Shown piece by piece: positions 1-9,640 of a stretch of 64,000 nt of DNA. The position numbers and the translations under genes were made by a program. Source of the stretch: Thaumarchaeota archaeon UBA223 (GTDB taxonomy: Archaea; Thermoproteota; Nitrososphaeria; Nitrososphaerales; UBA57). The stretch's first letter is position 1. Each line of letters starts with the position of its first letter. The notes under the pieces were generated by a model. That model saw only the letters and a list, made by a program, of their open reading frames with translations. It was not told the DNA's origin and made no database searches. The DNA is taken from positions 54,245 to 118,244 of the forward strand of contig DAHJ01000025.1 of the NCBI GenBank assembly GCA_002495905.1, in the 5' to 3' direction.

Positions 1-1
1 G

Positions 2-2368
2 AAGGTCTTGAAAGCAAGATATTTATTAAAATTCGAAGATGGTAGACAAGAAAGTCCAGATGAATTATTTCTAAGGGTTGCAGGAGCAATAGCAAGCGCA
101 GATGAAGAATATCAAGATTTTGATAGTAAAGAATCAAAAGAAATATTTTATAAAATGATGAAAAATTTCGAATTTTTGCCAAATTCGCCTACTTTGATGA
201 ATGCAGGAGCGCCATTAGGTCAATTATCAGCCTGTTTCGTATTACCTGTGGAAGATGAAACAAGCTCAATAATGGACGCAGTGAAGACACAAGCAATAGT
301 ACAGAAAACAGGAGGAGGAACAGGTTTTTCATTCTCAAAATTAAGACCTGAAGGAGATCAAGTTGGATCAACAGGTTCTGTAGCATCTGGACCCGTATCA
401 TTTATGCAATTATTTGATAAATGTACACAAGTGATTAAACAAGGAGGAAAAAGACGAGGGGCAAATATGGGAATAGTAAATATAGAACATCCTGATGTTT
501 TAGAGTTCATTGAAATGAAAAGAAACAACATGAAACTTCCAGAAGAAGCAAAAATTATGAAAGAATTCAACGTATCAGTAGCAATAACTGATGATTTTAT
601 GAGCAGGTTAGAAAAGGAAGACTATCATAAATTTATCAATCCAAGAACAGGAGAAGAAGTTTTGAAATGTAACAAATGTAGAAAAAATGTTTTTCCAAAA
701 CAAAACCAAGCAGAGTGCAGTCTATGCGATGGGAAAGGAGAAAGAATAAAGGCTAAAGAATTATGGGGAAAGATTATTGATTGTGCATGGGAATGTGCAG
801 ATCCTGGATTAATTTTCATAGATAAAATAAACAACAGTAATTCAAATCCTGTAAGAGAACATTTCAAGATTGAATCAACAAACCCATGTGGAGAGGTACC
901 GTTGTTACCAAATGAAAGTTGTAACTTAGGTTCGATAAATGTAGCGAAATTTACAAATGAAGAAAATAATGATATTGATTGGGATAAACTTAGAGAGTGT
1001 ACAAGAAATGCAATACATTTTCTTGATAACGTAGTTACAAAAAATCAATATCCAACAAAAGAAATTGAAGAATTGTCACGTAACATGAGAAGACTAGGAC
1101 TAGGAGTAATGGGATTAGCAGATTTATTGAGTAAATTAAAAATAAAATATGGATCTGATGAATCATTTAGATTTTCAAGAAAGTTAATGAAATTTATTTC
1201 AGAAGTAGCATGGAAGATGTCTGAAGAATTAGCAGAGAATAGAGGAACATTTCCATACTGGGACAAGAGTGATTTTGCAAAGATTGGAAGAAAAGTTAGA
1301 AACGTAAATTGTACAATAATTGCTCCTACAGGTTCAATAGGTACAATAGCAAATTGTTCTCCAGGAATAGAACCTCATTTTGCATTAGTATTCGTAAGAC
1401 ATTCTAGAATTAAAGAAAGAAGTGAAGAATTCGAGGAACTTCATTATTTGAATGAATCATTTGCGATAGCTCTAGAAGAACACAACATTAATCTCGATAA
1501 AGAAAAGATAAGCGAGATTTCTGCAAATGGAGGAAGTATTCAAAATCTATCATGGATTCCAAGAGAAATAAAAGAAATGTTTCCAATTGCCGCTGATTTA
1601 TCAGGAGAACAACATGTACTAATGCAATCAGCTTTTCAGGAATTTGTTGATGATGGAGTAAGTAAAACAATCAACCTCGCAAATGAGGCTACAAAAGAAG
1701 ATGTAAATAATTCTTATAGATTAGCTTATAATACTCATTGCAAAGGCATAACAGTATATCGTGATGGTTGTTTAGATGTACAAGTATTGGAAACAGACAA
1801 AACAAAGAATTTAAGAGGAGATAATAAAGATAAACAATCTGCACATGTTTTACCAGGAGGATATAAGCGTCCTGAATATTTAGTAGGTAGAACTTATAGA
1901 TTTACGTATACAAATAGTGGATTATTTATTACAATAAATAGAGATCAAGAAGGAAGACCAAGAGAAGTATTCATAGAAAGAGGCAAATCAGGCGATGAAG
2001 AAAAGGCAGCATATGAAGGTATGGGAAGACTAATCTCGATTGCATTGCAATCCGATGTAGATGTAAAGGCAATAATTAAAACAATGCGAGGAATACAAAC
2101 AAAGAATGTATCTTGGCATCAAACAAAAGGTACTAGCATACCAATTAGATCAGTTCCAGATGCAGTTGCACATGCATTAGCTGATTCCATACATACAGAA
2201 CCAGAAGTACCAATACCAGAAACAGAAGAAATAAAAAATGAATTATTAGAAATAACAGGATCTAGTTCAAATAACATGAGTAAATGTACTGCGTGTGGAG
2301 AAATGAGTTTAATTTATGCAGAAGGCTGCAGTAAATGTCTATCGTGTTCATATTCCAGTTGTGGTTAG
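2..2368 (+). CDS. nrdJ: Class II (adenosylcobalamin) ribonucleotide reductase, 5' partial
   Basis: Reduces ribonucleotides to deoxyribonucleotides using a B12-derived radical, so it works with or without oxygen. The frame is open to the window edge and the codons before the TTG at 8 (Lys-Val) continue the family's N-terminal motif, so the true start lies upstream. Numbering from 8, I see NSPTLMNAG, SACF with Cys76, NPCGE with Cys294 and Glu296, the APTGSIGT loop, a TSCPD-like region near 630-700, and a Cys-rich tail with CxxC pairs for re-reduction. Odd: residues 221-240 carry an extra CxxC...CxxC zinc-ribbon-like insert just before the conserved DPGLIFID segment. It converges on pyrB, overlapping by four bases. 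Confidence 0.95.
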   Translation, partial: KVLKARYLLKFEDGRQESPDELFLRVAGAIASADEEYQDFDSKESKEIFYKMMKNFEFLPNSPTLMNAGAPLGQLSACFVLPVEDETSSIMDAVKTQAIVQKTGGGTGFSFSKLRPEGDQVGSTGSVASGPVSFMQLFDKCTQVIKQGGKRRGANMGIVNIEHPDVLEFIEMKRNNMKLPEEAKIMKEFNVSVAITDDFMSRLEKEDYHKFINPRTGEEVLKCNKCRKNVFPKQNQAECSLCDGKGERIKAKELWGKIIDCAWECADPGLIFIDKINNSNSNPVREHFKIESTNPCGEVPLLPNESCNLGSINVAKFTNEENNDIDWDKLRECTRNAIHFLDNVVTKNQYPTKEIEELSRNMRRLGLGVMGLADLLSKLKIKYGSDESFRFSRKLMKFISEVAWKMSEELAENRGTFPYWDKSDFAKIGRKVRNVNCTIIAPTGSIGTIANCSPGIEPHFALVFVRHSRIKERSEEFEELHYLNESFAIALEEHNINLDKEKISEISANGGSIQNLSWIPREIKEMFPIAADLSGEQHVLMQSAFQEFVDDGVSKTINLANEATKEDVNNSYRLAYNTHCKGITVYRDGCLDVQVLETDKTKNLRGDNKDKQSAHVLPGGYKRPEYLVGRTYRFTYTNSGLFITINRDQEGRPREVFIERGKSGDEEKAAYEGMGRLISIALQSDVDVKAIIKTMRGIQTKNVSWHQTKGTSIPIRSVPDAVAHALADSIHTEPEVPIPETEEIKNELLEITGSSSNNMSKCTACGEMSLIYAEGCSKCLSCSYSSCG

Positions 2369-3300
2369 AAAGACGGATTTTCTGTAAAAATAAGATGTAG
2401 TAAAGTTGAACGAATTAATTTTCCAGCACTTACTTGATTAAAGTATTTTGCATACGGAGTATTATCAATTTCACCAGGTATTTCATCAGATCTTGGCATA
2501 GGATGAAGTAAAACAAGGTTTTCTTTTGCATTAGTAAGTAGATTGTTATCAATTTTATACGAACCTTTTACTCTTTCATACTCTTGTAAATCAGGAAAAC
2601 GTTCTTTTTGAATTCGAGTAGTATAAATTACATCTAAATCAGAAATGATATCTTGAAGATTTTCATGAACAGAAATATTTAGTGTATTTTTTAGTTCGAT
2701 TAATGGGTCAGATCGAAGTTGAAGAGGTTTAGGAGAGACAAGATAGATATTAGGTTTGTAATTAGATAGAGCGTATAAAAGAGAATAAACAGTTCGTCCG
2801 TATTTTAGATCTCCAAAGATTGCAATATTCAAGTTATCTACTTTTCCACATTCATTCAGAATAGTATAAACATCCAACATTGCCTGTGTGGGATGTTCTT
2901 CGCTACCACTTCCGGCATTTATAATTGGGTTTTTACATATTTCGGAAGCATATCTAGAAACGCCTTCACTAGCATGTCTTAATATTATAGCGTCCACGTA
3001 TTGGTCCATCGTAAGTAAACTATCACTAAGATTTTCACCTTTTTGAGTAGATGAATCAGATAAATTACCAAAGCTAATAGATTTGCCGCCCAAGGAATTC
3101 ATTGCTGATTCAAAACTCAATCTAGTACGAGTACTAGGTTCAAGAAACATTAGTCCAATTGATTTATTTTTTAACGAGTCATTAGGAAGAGATGTTTTAA
3201 TTTCATTTGCAACATGAAACAAATAGTCTAAGTCAGGACGTTGAAAATCCTTTATCGAAACAATATCTCGGTTATAAAATGGATTTTTCAATCTTTTCAT
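2365..3300 (-). CDS. pyrB: Aspartate carbamoyltransferase catalytic subunit
   Basis: Joins carbamoyl phosphate and aspartate, the committed step of pyrimidine synthesis. The carbamoyl-phosphate motif STRTR and the HPTQAMLD motif are present, and about 311 residues is the usual length. The frame opens at 3333, but the ATG at 3300 (MKRLKNPFYNRDIVS) is the better start: it matches the family N-terminus and lies about 25 bases after a TATA-like element shared with divergent pyrI. The two subunit genes therefore probably fire together from one short intergenic region. Confidence 0.94.
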   Translation of the reverse strand: MKRLKNPFYNRDIVSIKDFQRPDLDYLFHVANEIKTSLPNDSLKNKSIGLMFLEPSTRTRLSFESAMNSLGGKSISFGNLSDSSTQKGENLSDSLLTMDQYVDAIILRHASEGVSRYASEICKNPIINAGSGSEEHPTQAMLDVYTILNECGKVDNLNIAIFGDLKYGRTVYSLLYALSNYKPNIYLVSPKPLQLRSDPLIELKNTLNISVHENLQDIISDLDVIYTTRIQKERFPDLQEYERVKGSYKIDNNLLTNAKENLVLLHPMPRSDEIPGEIDNTPYAKYFNQVSAGKLIRSTLLHLIFTENPSF

Positions 3301-3315
3301 TAGTTTATACACACA

Positions 3316-3327
3316 TAAATATAAACG
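3316..3327. promoter_or_regulatory. Shared TATA-like element for divergent pyrB and pyrI
   Basis: The run ataaatataaac in the 52-bp gap reads as a TATA box on both strands. It lies about 26-37 bases before the pyrI ATG (3353) and about 16-27 bases before the pyrB ATG (3300). This spacing predicts leaderless or nearly leaderless transcripts on both sides. No other sequence in the gap looks like a second promoter. Confidence 0.5.
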
Positions 3328-3352
3328 TTGCAAGAACTACAATTAACAGAAA

Positions 3353-3811
3353 ATGTCAGAAACTCATGATCTTAGAATAAATAGGATAAAACATGGAACT
3401 GTTTTAGATCATATTGTAGCAGGAAGGGCATTTAATGTATTATCGGCATTAGACATCAATGGTACTGATGGAAATCAAGTTTCGGTTGCAATGAATGTTT
3501 CTAGTAAACAGCATAAGAAAAAAGACATAATTAAAATTGAGAACAGGATATTAGCAGTAGAAGAAACAAATCGTTTAGCATTGATAGCTCCACATTCAAC
3601 AATTAATATTATTGAGAATTATGAGATAATCGAAAAGAGAAATGTAGAATTACCTAAGAAATTCACAGGAGTATTCAAGTGTACAAATCCAACTTGTATT
3701 TCAAATTCAAATGAACCAATTATTTCAGAATTATTAATCATTAATCAAGACCCGCCAAGTTTAAAATGTAAATATTGTACAAGAATTTCATTAACTGAAG
3801 AAATATTATAA
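3353..3811 (+). CDS. pyrI: Aspartate carbamoyltransferase regulatory subunit
   Basis: Regulatory chain that binds nucleotides and joins catalytic trimers through a zinc site. The N-terminal half has the family's HGTVLDHI motif for nucleotide binding. The C-terminal half has two Cys pairs (CTNPTC and CKYC) forming the structural zinc ribbon. The length of 152 residues is typical. It sits divergently from pyrB, separated by 52 bp, which supports allosteric control of the first pyrimidine step in this organism. Confidence 0.95.
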   Translation: MSETHDLRINRIKHGTVLDHIVAGRAFNVLSALDINGTDGNQVSVAMNVSSKQHKKKDIIKIENRILAVEETNRLALIAPHSTINIIENYEIIEKRNVELPKKFTGVFKCTNPTCISNSNEPIISELLIINQDPPSLKCKYCTRISLTEEIL

Positions 3812-3827
3812 CAGACTAGAATTAAGA

Positions 3828-4040
3828 TTGATTATAAATAAAATAATAAAAAAAATATTTAGATTTGTTCCAACAATTTTAGTTGCATTTTTTTTATTAG
3901 CTGGAGCAACATCGGGGATATACATATACGAAACTATTGATAGTCCTATAGCAATAATTATTCCATTTATATTACCAATAATAGGACTAATAATAGCAAT
4001 CCTGTTAATAATTAGATTAGCTAAAATAATTAATTACTAA
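3828..4040 (+). CDS. Small two-helix membrane protein, unknown
   Basis: A 70-residue protein starting at TTG, 16 bp after pyrI. It has a basic N-terminus (KIIKKIFR) and two hydrophobic segments at about 14-33 and 41-63 joined by a short polar loop, then a Lys-Ile tail. I do not recognise the family. It could be co-transcribed with pyrI, but nothing ties it to pyrimidine synthesis. Length and TTG start leave some doubt that it is real; its membrane-like composition and tight spacing argue for it. Confidence 0.5.
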   Translation: MIINKIIKKIFRFVPTILVAFFLLAGATSGIYIYETIDSPIAIIIPFILPIIGLIIAILLIIRLAKIINY

Positions 4041-4045
4041 TTATT

Positions 4046-4366
4046 CTAGCTTCCGAGAATTAACAGAGCAACAACTATTCCGTAGATAGCGATAGCTTCT
4101 GCAAGTGCAGTAATGATTAAACCTTGTGTTTTTAGGTTTTCATTTTCTGCAGCGGCAGCTAAACCAGCTGAACCTGCTCGTGCAATTGCCATACCAGCAC
4201 CTAATGCTGCTCCAGCAAATGCAATACCTGCACTAAGGAATTTCATTCCTTCTGCTTCAGAGGATGCGCTTCCTTCTTCTTGTGCATATGCTAATGGTAC
4301 AAATTGAAGGAATACTGTTGCGATTATTGTCAATATTATAAATGATATTTTGTAGTTCATTTTCAT
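4046..4366 (-). CDS. atpK: A-type ATP synthase proteolipid (rotor) subunit K/c
   Basis: Membrane rotor subunit that carries protons through the ATP synthase. After a cleavable-looking signal sequence (ending near LAYAQ, residue 29) come two glycine/alanine-rich helices. The second carries the ion-binding Glu in the stretch ALAEAIAIYG near residue 90. At 106 residues it is a two-helix proteolipid with a leader, as in other Thaumarchaeota as I recall. A GGAG lies just ahead of the ATG at 4366, with an alternative ATG two codons later. Last gene of the A-B-D-(small)-K run. Confidence 0.93.
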   Translation of the reverse strand: MKMNYKISFIILTIIATVFLQFVPLAYAQEEGSASSEAEGMKFLSAGIAFAGAALGAGMAIARAGSAGLAAAAENENLKTQGLIITALAEAIAIYGIVVALLILGS

Positions 4367-4385
4367 TAACTCCTAATGTTCATAA

Positions 4386-4511
4386 TTATTTTTCCAATTC
4401 TTTATAAGCCTTGTCTTTTGCAGAAATAATTTCTTTTTTTAGTTCATCAATATCAGATTCGTATTTCTTTTTAATTTTCTCACTTAATTTTTTATAATCT
4501 TTATTATCCAT
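4386..4511 (-). CDS. 41-residue charged coiled-coil protein, candidate ATP synthase stalk subunit H
   Basis: A short gene between atpD and atpK on the same strand: five bases after atpD, with a strong Shine-Dalgarno (GAGGTGA) six bases before its ATG. The product is almost all Lys, Glu, Asp and Ile/Leu, starts MDNKDYKKLSEKIKKKYESD, and has heptad-like spacing typical of a short helix. By position and composition it may be a reduced peripheral-stalk helix (subunit H pairs with E in archaeal enzymes). That assignment is inference; that it is translated is well supported by the ribosome site and the tight gene packing. Confidence 0.65.
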   Translation of the reverse strand: MDNKDYKKLSEKIKKKYESDIDELKKEIISAKDKAYKELEK

Positions 4512-4516
4512 TAATT

Positions 4517-5149
4517 TCACCTCTTTCGTTCAAGTATTTTTTTAACCATTTTTAATCTTGAAAAGTCTTCTCTTTCACGTTCTTCGAGAATAGAAGAAAT
4601 ATATTTAATAGATTCTTCGTAGCCGGGCATTATTACATAATCTAACGCATTCAATAATCGTTGAGTTTTTTCAAGAGATCGTGCCAATTCAAGTATTGAA
4701 TTTTCATATTCTGCAGCTCGTAAGATTCGAGGTAAGGCAAGTCTCATCATTTGTGTTGCGTCGTCCAATTTAGAATCTGAATCAGCAAATCCATAATTTA
4801 AACCAATTTCTTTTTCACTTATAGAAATTGTAGGAATTCGTACGTCAACAACGACTTTAACGTTTACATCAACATCAATATGTGAGGGAGATGTAAGTGC
4901 AATTGATTCAAGTTTTGATGAGCCCAAAGACATGTAAGCATTAAATAAAGATCTATAGGCATTAGATAAAGGCTCGGACATTTCACTTCTGGCTTTACCT
5001 GCTTCGTCAATCATTTCATCAATGTTCTTAAGAAGTACATCTCGTTTATCTTCAAGAATCTTATAAACAGATTTAGCAACAACGAGACTTCTCTTAACTT
5101 TAATTAGTTCGATTTTTGTTGGTGGTGGACGTTTATTAGAACTCGACAT
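4517..5149 (-). CDS. atpD: A-type ATP synthase subunit D (central stalk)
   Basis: Central shaft that transmits rotor rotation to the A3B3 head. The N-terminus (PPPTKIELIKVKRSLVVAK) matches the usual subunit D opening 'pTk.eL...k..l..a', and the rest is two long helices with a short middle domain, 210 residues in all. It follows atpB by two bases and precedes the small stalk-like gene by five, so the three are one transcript. Confidence 0.92.
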   Translation of the reverse strand: MSSSNKRPPPTKIELIKVKRSLVVAKSVYKILEDKRDVLLKNIDEMIDEAGKARSEMSEPLSNAYRSLFNAYMSLGSSKLESIALTSPSHIDVDVNVKVVVDVRIPTISISEKEIGLNYGFADSDSKLDDATQMMRLALPRILRAAEYENSILELARSLEKTQRLLNALDYVIMPGYEESIKYISSILEEREREDFSRLKMVKKILERKR

Positions 5150-5151
5150 TC

Positions 5152-6546
5152 TTACTTTACCTTCAAATATGAATCAATTTCATCTTGTTTGACTTTAGTT
5201 AATTCATCAACAGGTAATGTGCTAAACAAATCCCATGCAATTCCTAAAGTATCCTCAAGAGTTCGATTTTCGTCAAATCCTTGTTTAAGGAATTTATTTT
5301 CAAACAAGTCTCCAAATTCAAGATATTTAATATCATTTGGTGCAAGACCAGCTTTTCCTACAATTTCAGCAAGAGCTCTAAGTTCCAATGCACGAGAATA
5401 TGCACTATATAATTGGCTACTGACATTTTGATGATCATTACGTGTTTTGCCTTCTCCGACACCTTCTTTCATAAGACGGCTCAAACAAGAAAGAATACTT
5501 ACAGGAGGATAGATTTCCTTTCGATGTAAATCACGTCCTAAAACTATTTGGCCTTCCGTAATATAACCAGTAAGATCAGGAATAGGATGAGTAATATCAT
5601 CTGAAGGCATAGAAAGAATTGGAATTTGTGTAAGACTTCCATTTGTTCCTTTAATTTTACCTGCACGTTCATAAATTGTTGCAAGGTCAGTATATAGATA
5701 TCCAGGATAGCCTTTTCTTCCAGGAACTTCTTCTCTAGCTGCACTAATTTCTCTTAATGCTTCAGCATAATTTGTCATATCACTAATTATTACAAGAACA
5801 TGTGTATTCTTTTCAAATGCTAGATATTCAGCAGCGGTAAGTGCTACACGAGGAGTGATAATTCTTTCAATGGCAGGATCATCTGCAAGATTAACGTAAA
5901 GAATACTTCTTTTCAATGCGCCGCTTTCTTCTAAGGATTTTCTAAAGAATGCAGCTTCACTATTTTGTACACCAATTGCTGCAAAAACTACAGCAAATTC
6001 TTCGCCCTTTCCTGGAACAGTAGCTTGACGAGCTATTTGAGCAGCTAAGAGATTATGTGGAAGTCCTGCACCTGAAAATATAGGTAATTTTTGACCTCGA
6101 ACAAGAGTATTAAGACCGTCAATAGATGAAACACCTGTTTGAATAAAGTCTTCAGGAAAGTCACGACGTTCAGGATTGATAGATTCTCCGTTAATATCAA
6201 TGAACTTTTCGCCAACAGGATCGGGAAGGCCGTCAATAGGTCTACCAAGACCATCAAAGACTCTGCCCAATAATTGATCAGAAACAGGAATTTCCATAGT
6301 TTTTCCTAAAAAGCGAGTTTTTGTTTCGGAAACAGATAAACCGGTTGTTCCTTCAAAGACTTGTACAACAGCATTTCCTCCTCCAATTTCAAGAACACGA
6401 CCTAAACGTTTTGTGCCAGCAGGAGTTGTAATTTCTACTAATTCATCAAAAGCAGAACTTGTTACGCCATTAATAATTAACAAGGGTCCTTTAATCTCAG
6501 AAATATTAGTATATTCTAAACCTGAAGATCTATTTTGTGTCGACAA
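5152..6546 (-). CDS. atpB: A-type ATP synthase subunit B (non-catalytic head subunit)
   Basis: Forms the hexameric head with subunit A. It has the regulatory nucleotide-fold sequence [11 protein letters not shown] in place of a true P-loop, as expected for the non-catalytic subunit, plus the downstream motifs [19 protein letters not shown] and [22 protein letters not shown]. The length of 464 residues is normal. The start overlaps the end of atpA by 17 bases, implying translational coupling. Confidence 0.96.
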   Translation of the reverse strand: MSTQNRSSGLEYTNISEIKGPLLIINGVTSSAFDELVEITTPAGTKRLGRVLEIGGGNAVVQVFEGTTGLSVSETKTRFLGKTMEIPVSDQLLGRVFDGLGRPIDGLPDPVGEKFIDINGESINPERRDFPEDFIQTGVSSIDGLNTLVRGQKLPIFSGAGLPHNLLAAQIARQATVPGKGEEFAVVFAAIGVQNSEAAFFRKSLEESGALKRSILYVNLADDPAIERIITPRVALTAAEYLAFEKNTHVLVIISDMTNYAEALREISAAREEVPGRKGYPGYLYTDLATIYERAGKIKGTNGSLTQIPILSMPSDDITHPIPDLTGYITEGQIVLGRDLHRKEIYPPVSILSCLSRLMKEGVGEGKTRNDHQNVSSQLYSAYSRALELRALAEIVGKAGLAPNDIKYLEFGDLFENKFLKQGFDENRTLEDTLGIAWDLFSTLPVDELTKVKQDEIDSYLKVK

Positions 6547-8320
6547 CAGCAGCTACCTCCTTATTTGCTAATTCATTGAATGATGAAAGCATAGACTTTG
6601 ATAATTCATCCATTTTACCTAAATCATCATCAGGAATTTCATACTTAGAACGAATAATTGATGACACTACAGGAAGACCACGAATTGTATCAAGATTTAC
6701 TCCGTTCTTTAAAGCTTTTTGAGATTCTTTATAGAAGTCAGTATATAATTTCATCATTTTGACTTGTTTTTCTGGACTACAATATCGGTCTACTTTATCG
6801 AAAGCCATTTGTTGTAAGAATCCTTCTTTAATCATACGTGCGACGTCGAGAATTAATTTTTCCTCGTCAGGTAGAGCTTCAGGGCCTAATAGACGAACAA
6901 TTTCTTTTAGTACATCTTCGCGTTGTAAGATTGTATATGTTTCTAATCTTAATTTAGGACGATCTGCATCAACATTATCTACCCACCATTTGTCTATAGA
7001 TTCAGAATATCCAGAATAACTAGTCATCCAATTTATAGAAGGATAGTGTCTGGAATAAGCAAGTTTTGTATCAAGAGCCCAAAAGGTTTTGATACATCTC
7101 ATAGTATGAGTAGAAACAGGTTCTGTAAAGTCTCCACCTGGTGGAGAAACAGCGCCAATAACAGTAACAGATCCATCACGATCAGGTGAACCAAGACATT
7201 TTACACGTCCAGCTCGTTCGTAAAATTCCGCTAATCTTGATGCAAGATAAGAAGGATAACCTTCTTCAGCAGGCATTTCTTCTAGTCTTCCACTGAGTTC
7301 ACGAAGAGCTTCTGCCCATCTGCTAGTGGAGTCTGCAACTAATACAGTATCATAACCCATGTCACGATAATATTCTGCCATAGTAATACCAGTGTATATA
7401 CTTGCTTCTCGAGCAGCTACAGGCATATTACTTGTATTAGCAACTAAAACAGTTCTTTCCATTAAGGATTTTCCAGATCGTGGATCTTTTAATTCAGGAA
7501 ACTTAATCAAAACTTCAGTCATTTCATTTCCTCGTTCACCACAACCAATATGGAAAACGACACTTGCATCAGACCAAGAGGCGACTTGATGTAATGTAAC
7601 AGTTTTTCCTGTTCCAAAACCTCCAGGTATTGCACCAGTTCCTCCTTTAGTAATTGGAAAGAATGTATCAAGTACGCGTTGTCCAGTTACAAGAGGTAAC
7701 TCTGGATCATATCGTTGTGTAAATGGTCTGGCTTGTCGAACAGGCCAATCATGATGCATTGTAAATTCAGATTTATTTCCTTTACCTTCTGCAATTGCAA
7801 TAATGTGATCTTTATCATAACTTCCTTCTTTAACAACTTCAGTAATTTTTCCTGTAGGTGCAGTAGGAGGTGCAAGAATCTTATGATCTATTAAGTCAGT
7901 TTCTTTAACAGTGCCAAGTATACTACCTGCATGAACTGTATCACCTACTTTAACTTCTGGAATAAAATTCCATTTCTTTTTTGGAATTGGAGCAACATGA
8001 ATACCTCGAGTAATAAATGAACCTGCTTTTGCAGCGATTTTATCCAAAGGTCTCTGAAGACCGTCATAAATAGTTCCCATCATTCCAGGACCTAGAGTTA
8101 CAGATAATGGCGTTCCAGTACCAACAACAGGTTCGCCAGGTGTTAGACCACTAGTAGATTCGTAAACTTGTATAAAGGCTGTATCTCCAGTAAGTCTAAT
8201 AATTTCTCCAACAATTTTATCTTTGCCGACTTCCACTGTTTCGTACATTTGCGCACTCGACATTCCATCAGCTTTGACTGCAGGACCACTAATCCAAATA
8301 ATTTTACCCTTAGCTTGCAT
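6530..8320 (-). CDS. atpA: A-type ATP synthase subunit A (catalytic)
   Basis: Catalytic head subunit that makes ATP from ADP and phosphate. Walker A GGFGTGKT is at residues 233-240, and [16 protein letters not shown] follows about 100 residues later. The A-specific insert (about residues 110-190) is present. Length is 596 residues, with no intein. It is the first gene of the A-B-D-small-K run. Subunits E and F lie separately in this window (9641-10243, 11881-12177); subunits C and I are not seen here. Confidence 0.97.
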   Translation of the reverse strand: MQAKGKIIWISGPAVKADGMSSAQMYETVEVGKDKIVGEIIRLTGDTAFIQVYESTSGLTPGEPVVGTGTPLSVTLGPGMMGTIYDGLQRPLDKIAAKAGSFITRGIHVAPIPKKKWNFIPEVKVGDTVHAGSILGTVKETDLIDHKILAPPTAPTGKITEVVKEGSYDKDHIIAIAEGKGNKSEFTMHHDWPVRQARPFTQRYDPELPLVTGQRVLDTFFPITKGGTGAIPGGFGTGKTVTLHQVASWSDASVVFHIGCGERGNEMTEVLIKFPELKDPRSGKSLMERTVLVANTSNMPVAAREASIYTGITMAEYYRDMGYDTVLVADSTSRWAEALRELSGRLEEMPAEEGYPSYLASRLAEFYERAGRVKCLGSPDRDGSVTVIGAVSPPGGDFTEPVSTHTMRCIKTFWALDTKLAYSRHYPSINWMTSYSGYSESIDKWWVDNVDADRPKLRLETYTILQREDVLKEIVRLLGPEALPDEEKLILDVARMIKEGFLQQMAFDKVDRYCSPEKQVKMMKLYTDFYKESQKALKNGVNLDTIRGLPVVSSIIRSKYEIPDDDLGKMDELSKSMLSSFNELANKEVAAVVDTK

Positions 8321-8452
8321 CTATACCAACTATGTTTTTTCATGATTTAGAGTTTAAAAACAATTCGATTTTTAGAGATATCGCATAAATAATATTAAAA
8401 TTTTGAAAATTATCTTTAGAAATTCTTAAATGGATTATATAATTTATCTAAT

Positions 8453-8971
8453 ATGATGGATTCAAAAATTTTTGCAGTAATTATCGTTGCAATTATTGGA
8501 ATTGGGGCAGTTTTGTTTATGTTGCCGGAAGATAATAATGAATTAACAGTAATTGAACCTGAGCCAGTTATAGAAGAAGTTGTAGTTGAGCCTGAACCAG
8601 AACCCATAGTCGAACCAGAACCTGAACCGGAACCTGAAAGTAAAGCAATTGTTGATGAGAATGGAGTATTATCTGGAGAAGTTGAAGTAAAAATTGAAAA
8701 TCTTCAATTTGGTCCATCTGAAATAACTATAAAGAAAGGAACAACAGTAACTTGGAGACAAATAGATATGTCAATTGGAGGAAGTGGAGGAGGAGTAGAT
8801 TGGCATAACATAGTCGAGGGACCTCCAGGGAAAAGAGGAGATCATGTATTCAAATCTAAGGAACTAACTTTCAATGGTGGTTTTTCGTTTACATTTAATG
8901 AAATTGGTGAATTTGAATATTATTGTGATCCACATCCATTTATGATTGGAAAAATCACAGTGGTTGAATAG
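8453..8971 (+). CDS. Membrane-anchored cupredoxin (type I blue copper protein)
   Basis: Small electron carrier outside the membrane. An N-terminal helix (about residues 4-23) anchors it, a Glu-Pro-rich linker (about 31-62) holds the domain away, and the C-terminal half is a plastocyanin/amicyanin-like fold. The copper ligands are visible as His118 (DWHN), Cys158, His161 and Met164 (CDPHPFM). It is a plausible acceptor for the quinoprotein dehydrogenases encoded nearby, though that pairing is inferred. Met-Met start; either codon is possible. It resembles the second cupredoxin at 26220 in layout. Confidence 0.9.
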   Translation: MMDSKIFAVIIVAIIGIGAVLFMLPEDNNELTVIEPEPVIEEVVVEPEPEPIVEPEPEPEPESKAIVDENGVLSGEVEVKIENLQFGPSEITIKKGTTVTWRQIDMSIGGSGGGVDWHNIVEGPPGKRGDHVFKSKELTFNGGFSFTFNEIGEFEYYCDPHPFMIGKITVVE

Positions 8972-8972
8972 T

Positions 8973-8988
8973 AACAAATTTTTTTGTT
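8973..8988 (+). terminator. Weak hairpin/T-run after cupredoxin gene
   Basis: Directly after the stop codon, aacaaa and tttgtt flank a run of T. The short stem with a T-rich loop could end the cupredoxin transcript. The stem is only six A/T-rich pairs, so this is a weak call. Confidence 0.3.
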
Positions 8989-9030
8989 GTAACCAAATAT
9001 TTATTAAATAACAAAAAGAAGAGTATCAAA

Positions 9031-9639
9031 ATGTCAAAGCCATTACTTGATAGAAGATCTTTAACTGCATCAATATTATTTGCGTCGCTTGGAGTAGTAT
9101 TACATCCACCATTCTTTCCACTAGTATTTCCTGCCCCATATGCTCCATTTTTAATTTATTCAATATGGGAAATTCCATTATACATTTGTTTATTATTATT
9201 CGGTCCTTTAACGGCAATGATAGCAGGAGTAATTAATTTTATTTCATTACTTGTATTTTTCCCAGGTCAGTTATTCACAGGTCCATTATATAATTTAATA
9301 GCAATATACGGTTCCTATTTAGGAATTATATTAATTAAAAAGAGAAAGAAATTTGTTTTAGACACAAGTAAAGCAACTAAAGATATTTTTTCAATAAACA
9401 TGTTATTGATCATTTTATCTCCAATGATATTTAGAACAGTAATAATGACAGTAGTGAATTTTATTGTATTGCCTCAACCACCTCCAATTGGTTTTTCAAT
9501 TCCAATGGAAGGAATACCAAGTGTTTTAGGGTTAATAGCAATATTTAATTCAACGACTATACTATATTCAATACCTTTAGCTTACCTAGTAGCTAGATCA
9601 GTAAAATCAGCTATAGACCGAACTTGGATATTTGAATAA
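9031..9639 (+). CDS. Multi-span membrane protein resembling an ECF transporter S component
   Basis: A 202-residue protein with about five or six hydrophobic segments. The pattern of an early helix, PYAPFLIYSIWEIPLYICLLLFGP, a middle basic loop (KKRKKF) and a last helix with LAYLVARSV resembles ECF-family vitamin-binding membrane subunits. The substrate cannot be read from the sequence. No energy-coupling ATPase or T subunit is adjacent, which fits S components that share a module encoded elsewhere. Alternative: an uncharacterised membrane protein of the same topology. Confidence 0.5.
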   Translation: MSKPLLDRRSLTASILFASLGVVLHPPFFPLVFPAPYAPFLIYSIWEIPLYICLLLFGPLTAMIAGVINFISLLVFFPGQLFTGPLYNLIAIYGSYLGIILIKKRKKFVLDTSKATKDIFSINMLLIILSPMIFRTVIMTVVNFIVLPQPPPIGFSIPMEGIPSVLGLIAIFNSTTILYSIPLAYLVARSVKSAIDRTWIFE

Positions 9640-9640
9640 A

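Noticed and set aside
3298..3333. Upstream start of pyrB at 3333
   Set aside because: Adds 11 residues not seen in the family and would place the start on top of the promoter; ATG at 3300 fits better.
8540..8640. Tandem Glu-Pro codon repeat, considered as a DNA repeat element
   Set aside because: It encodes the cupredoxin linker; irregular at the DNA level and explained by protein function.
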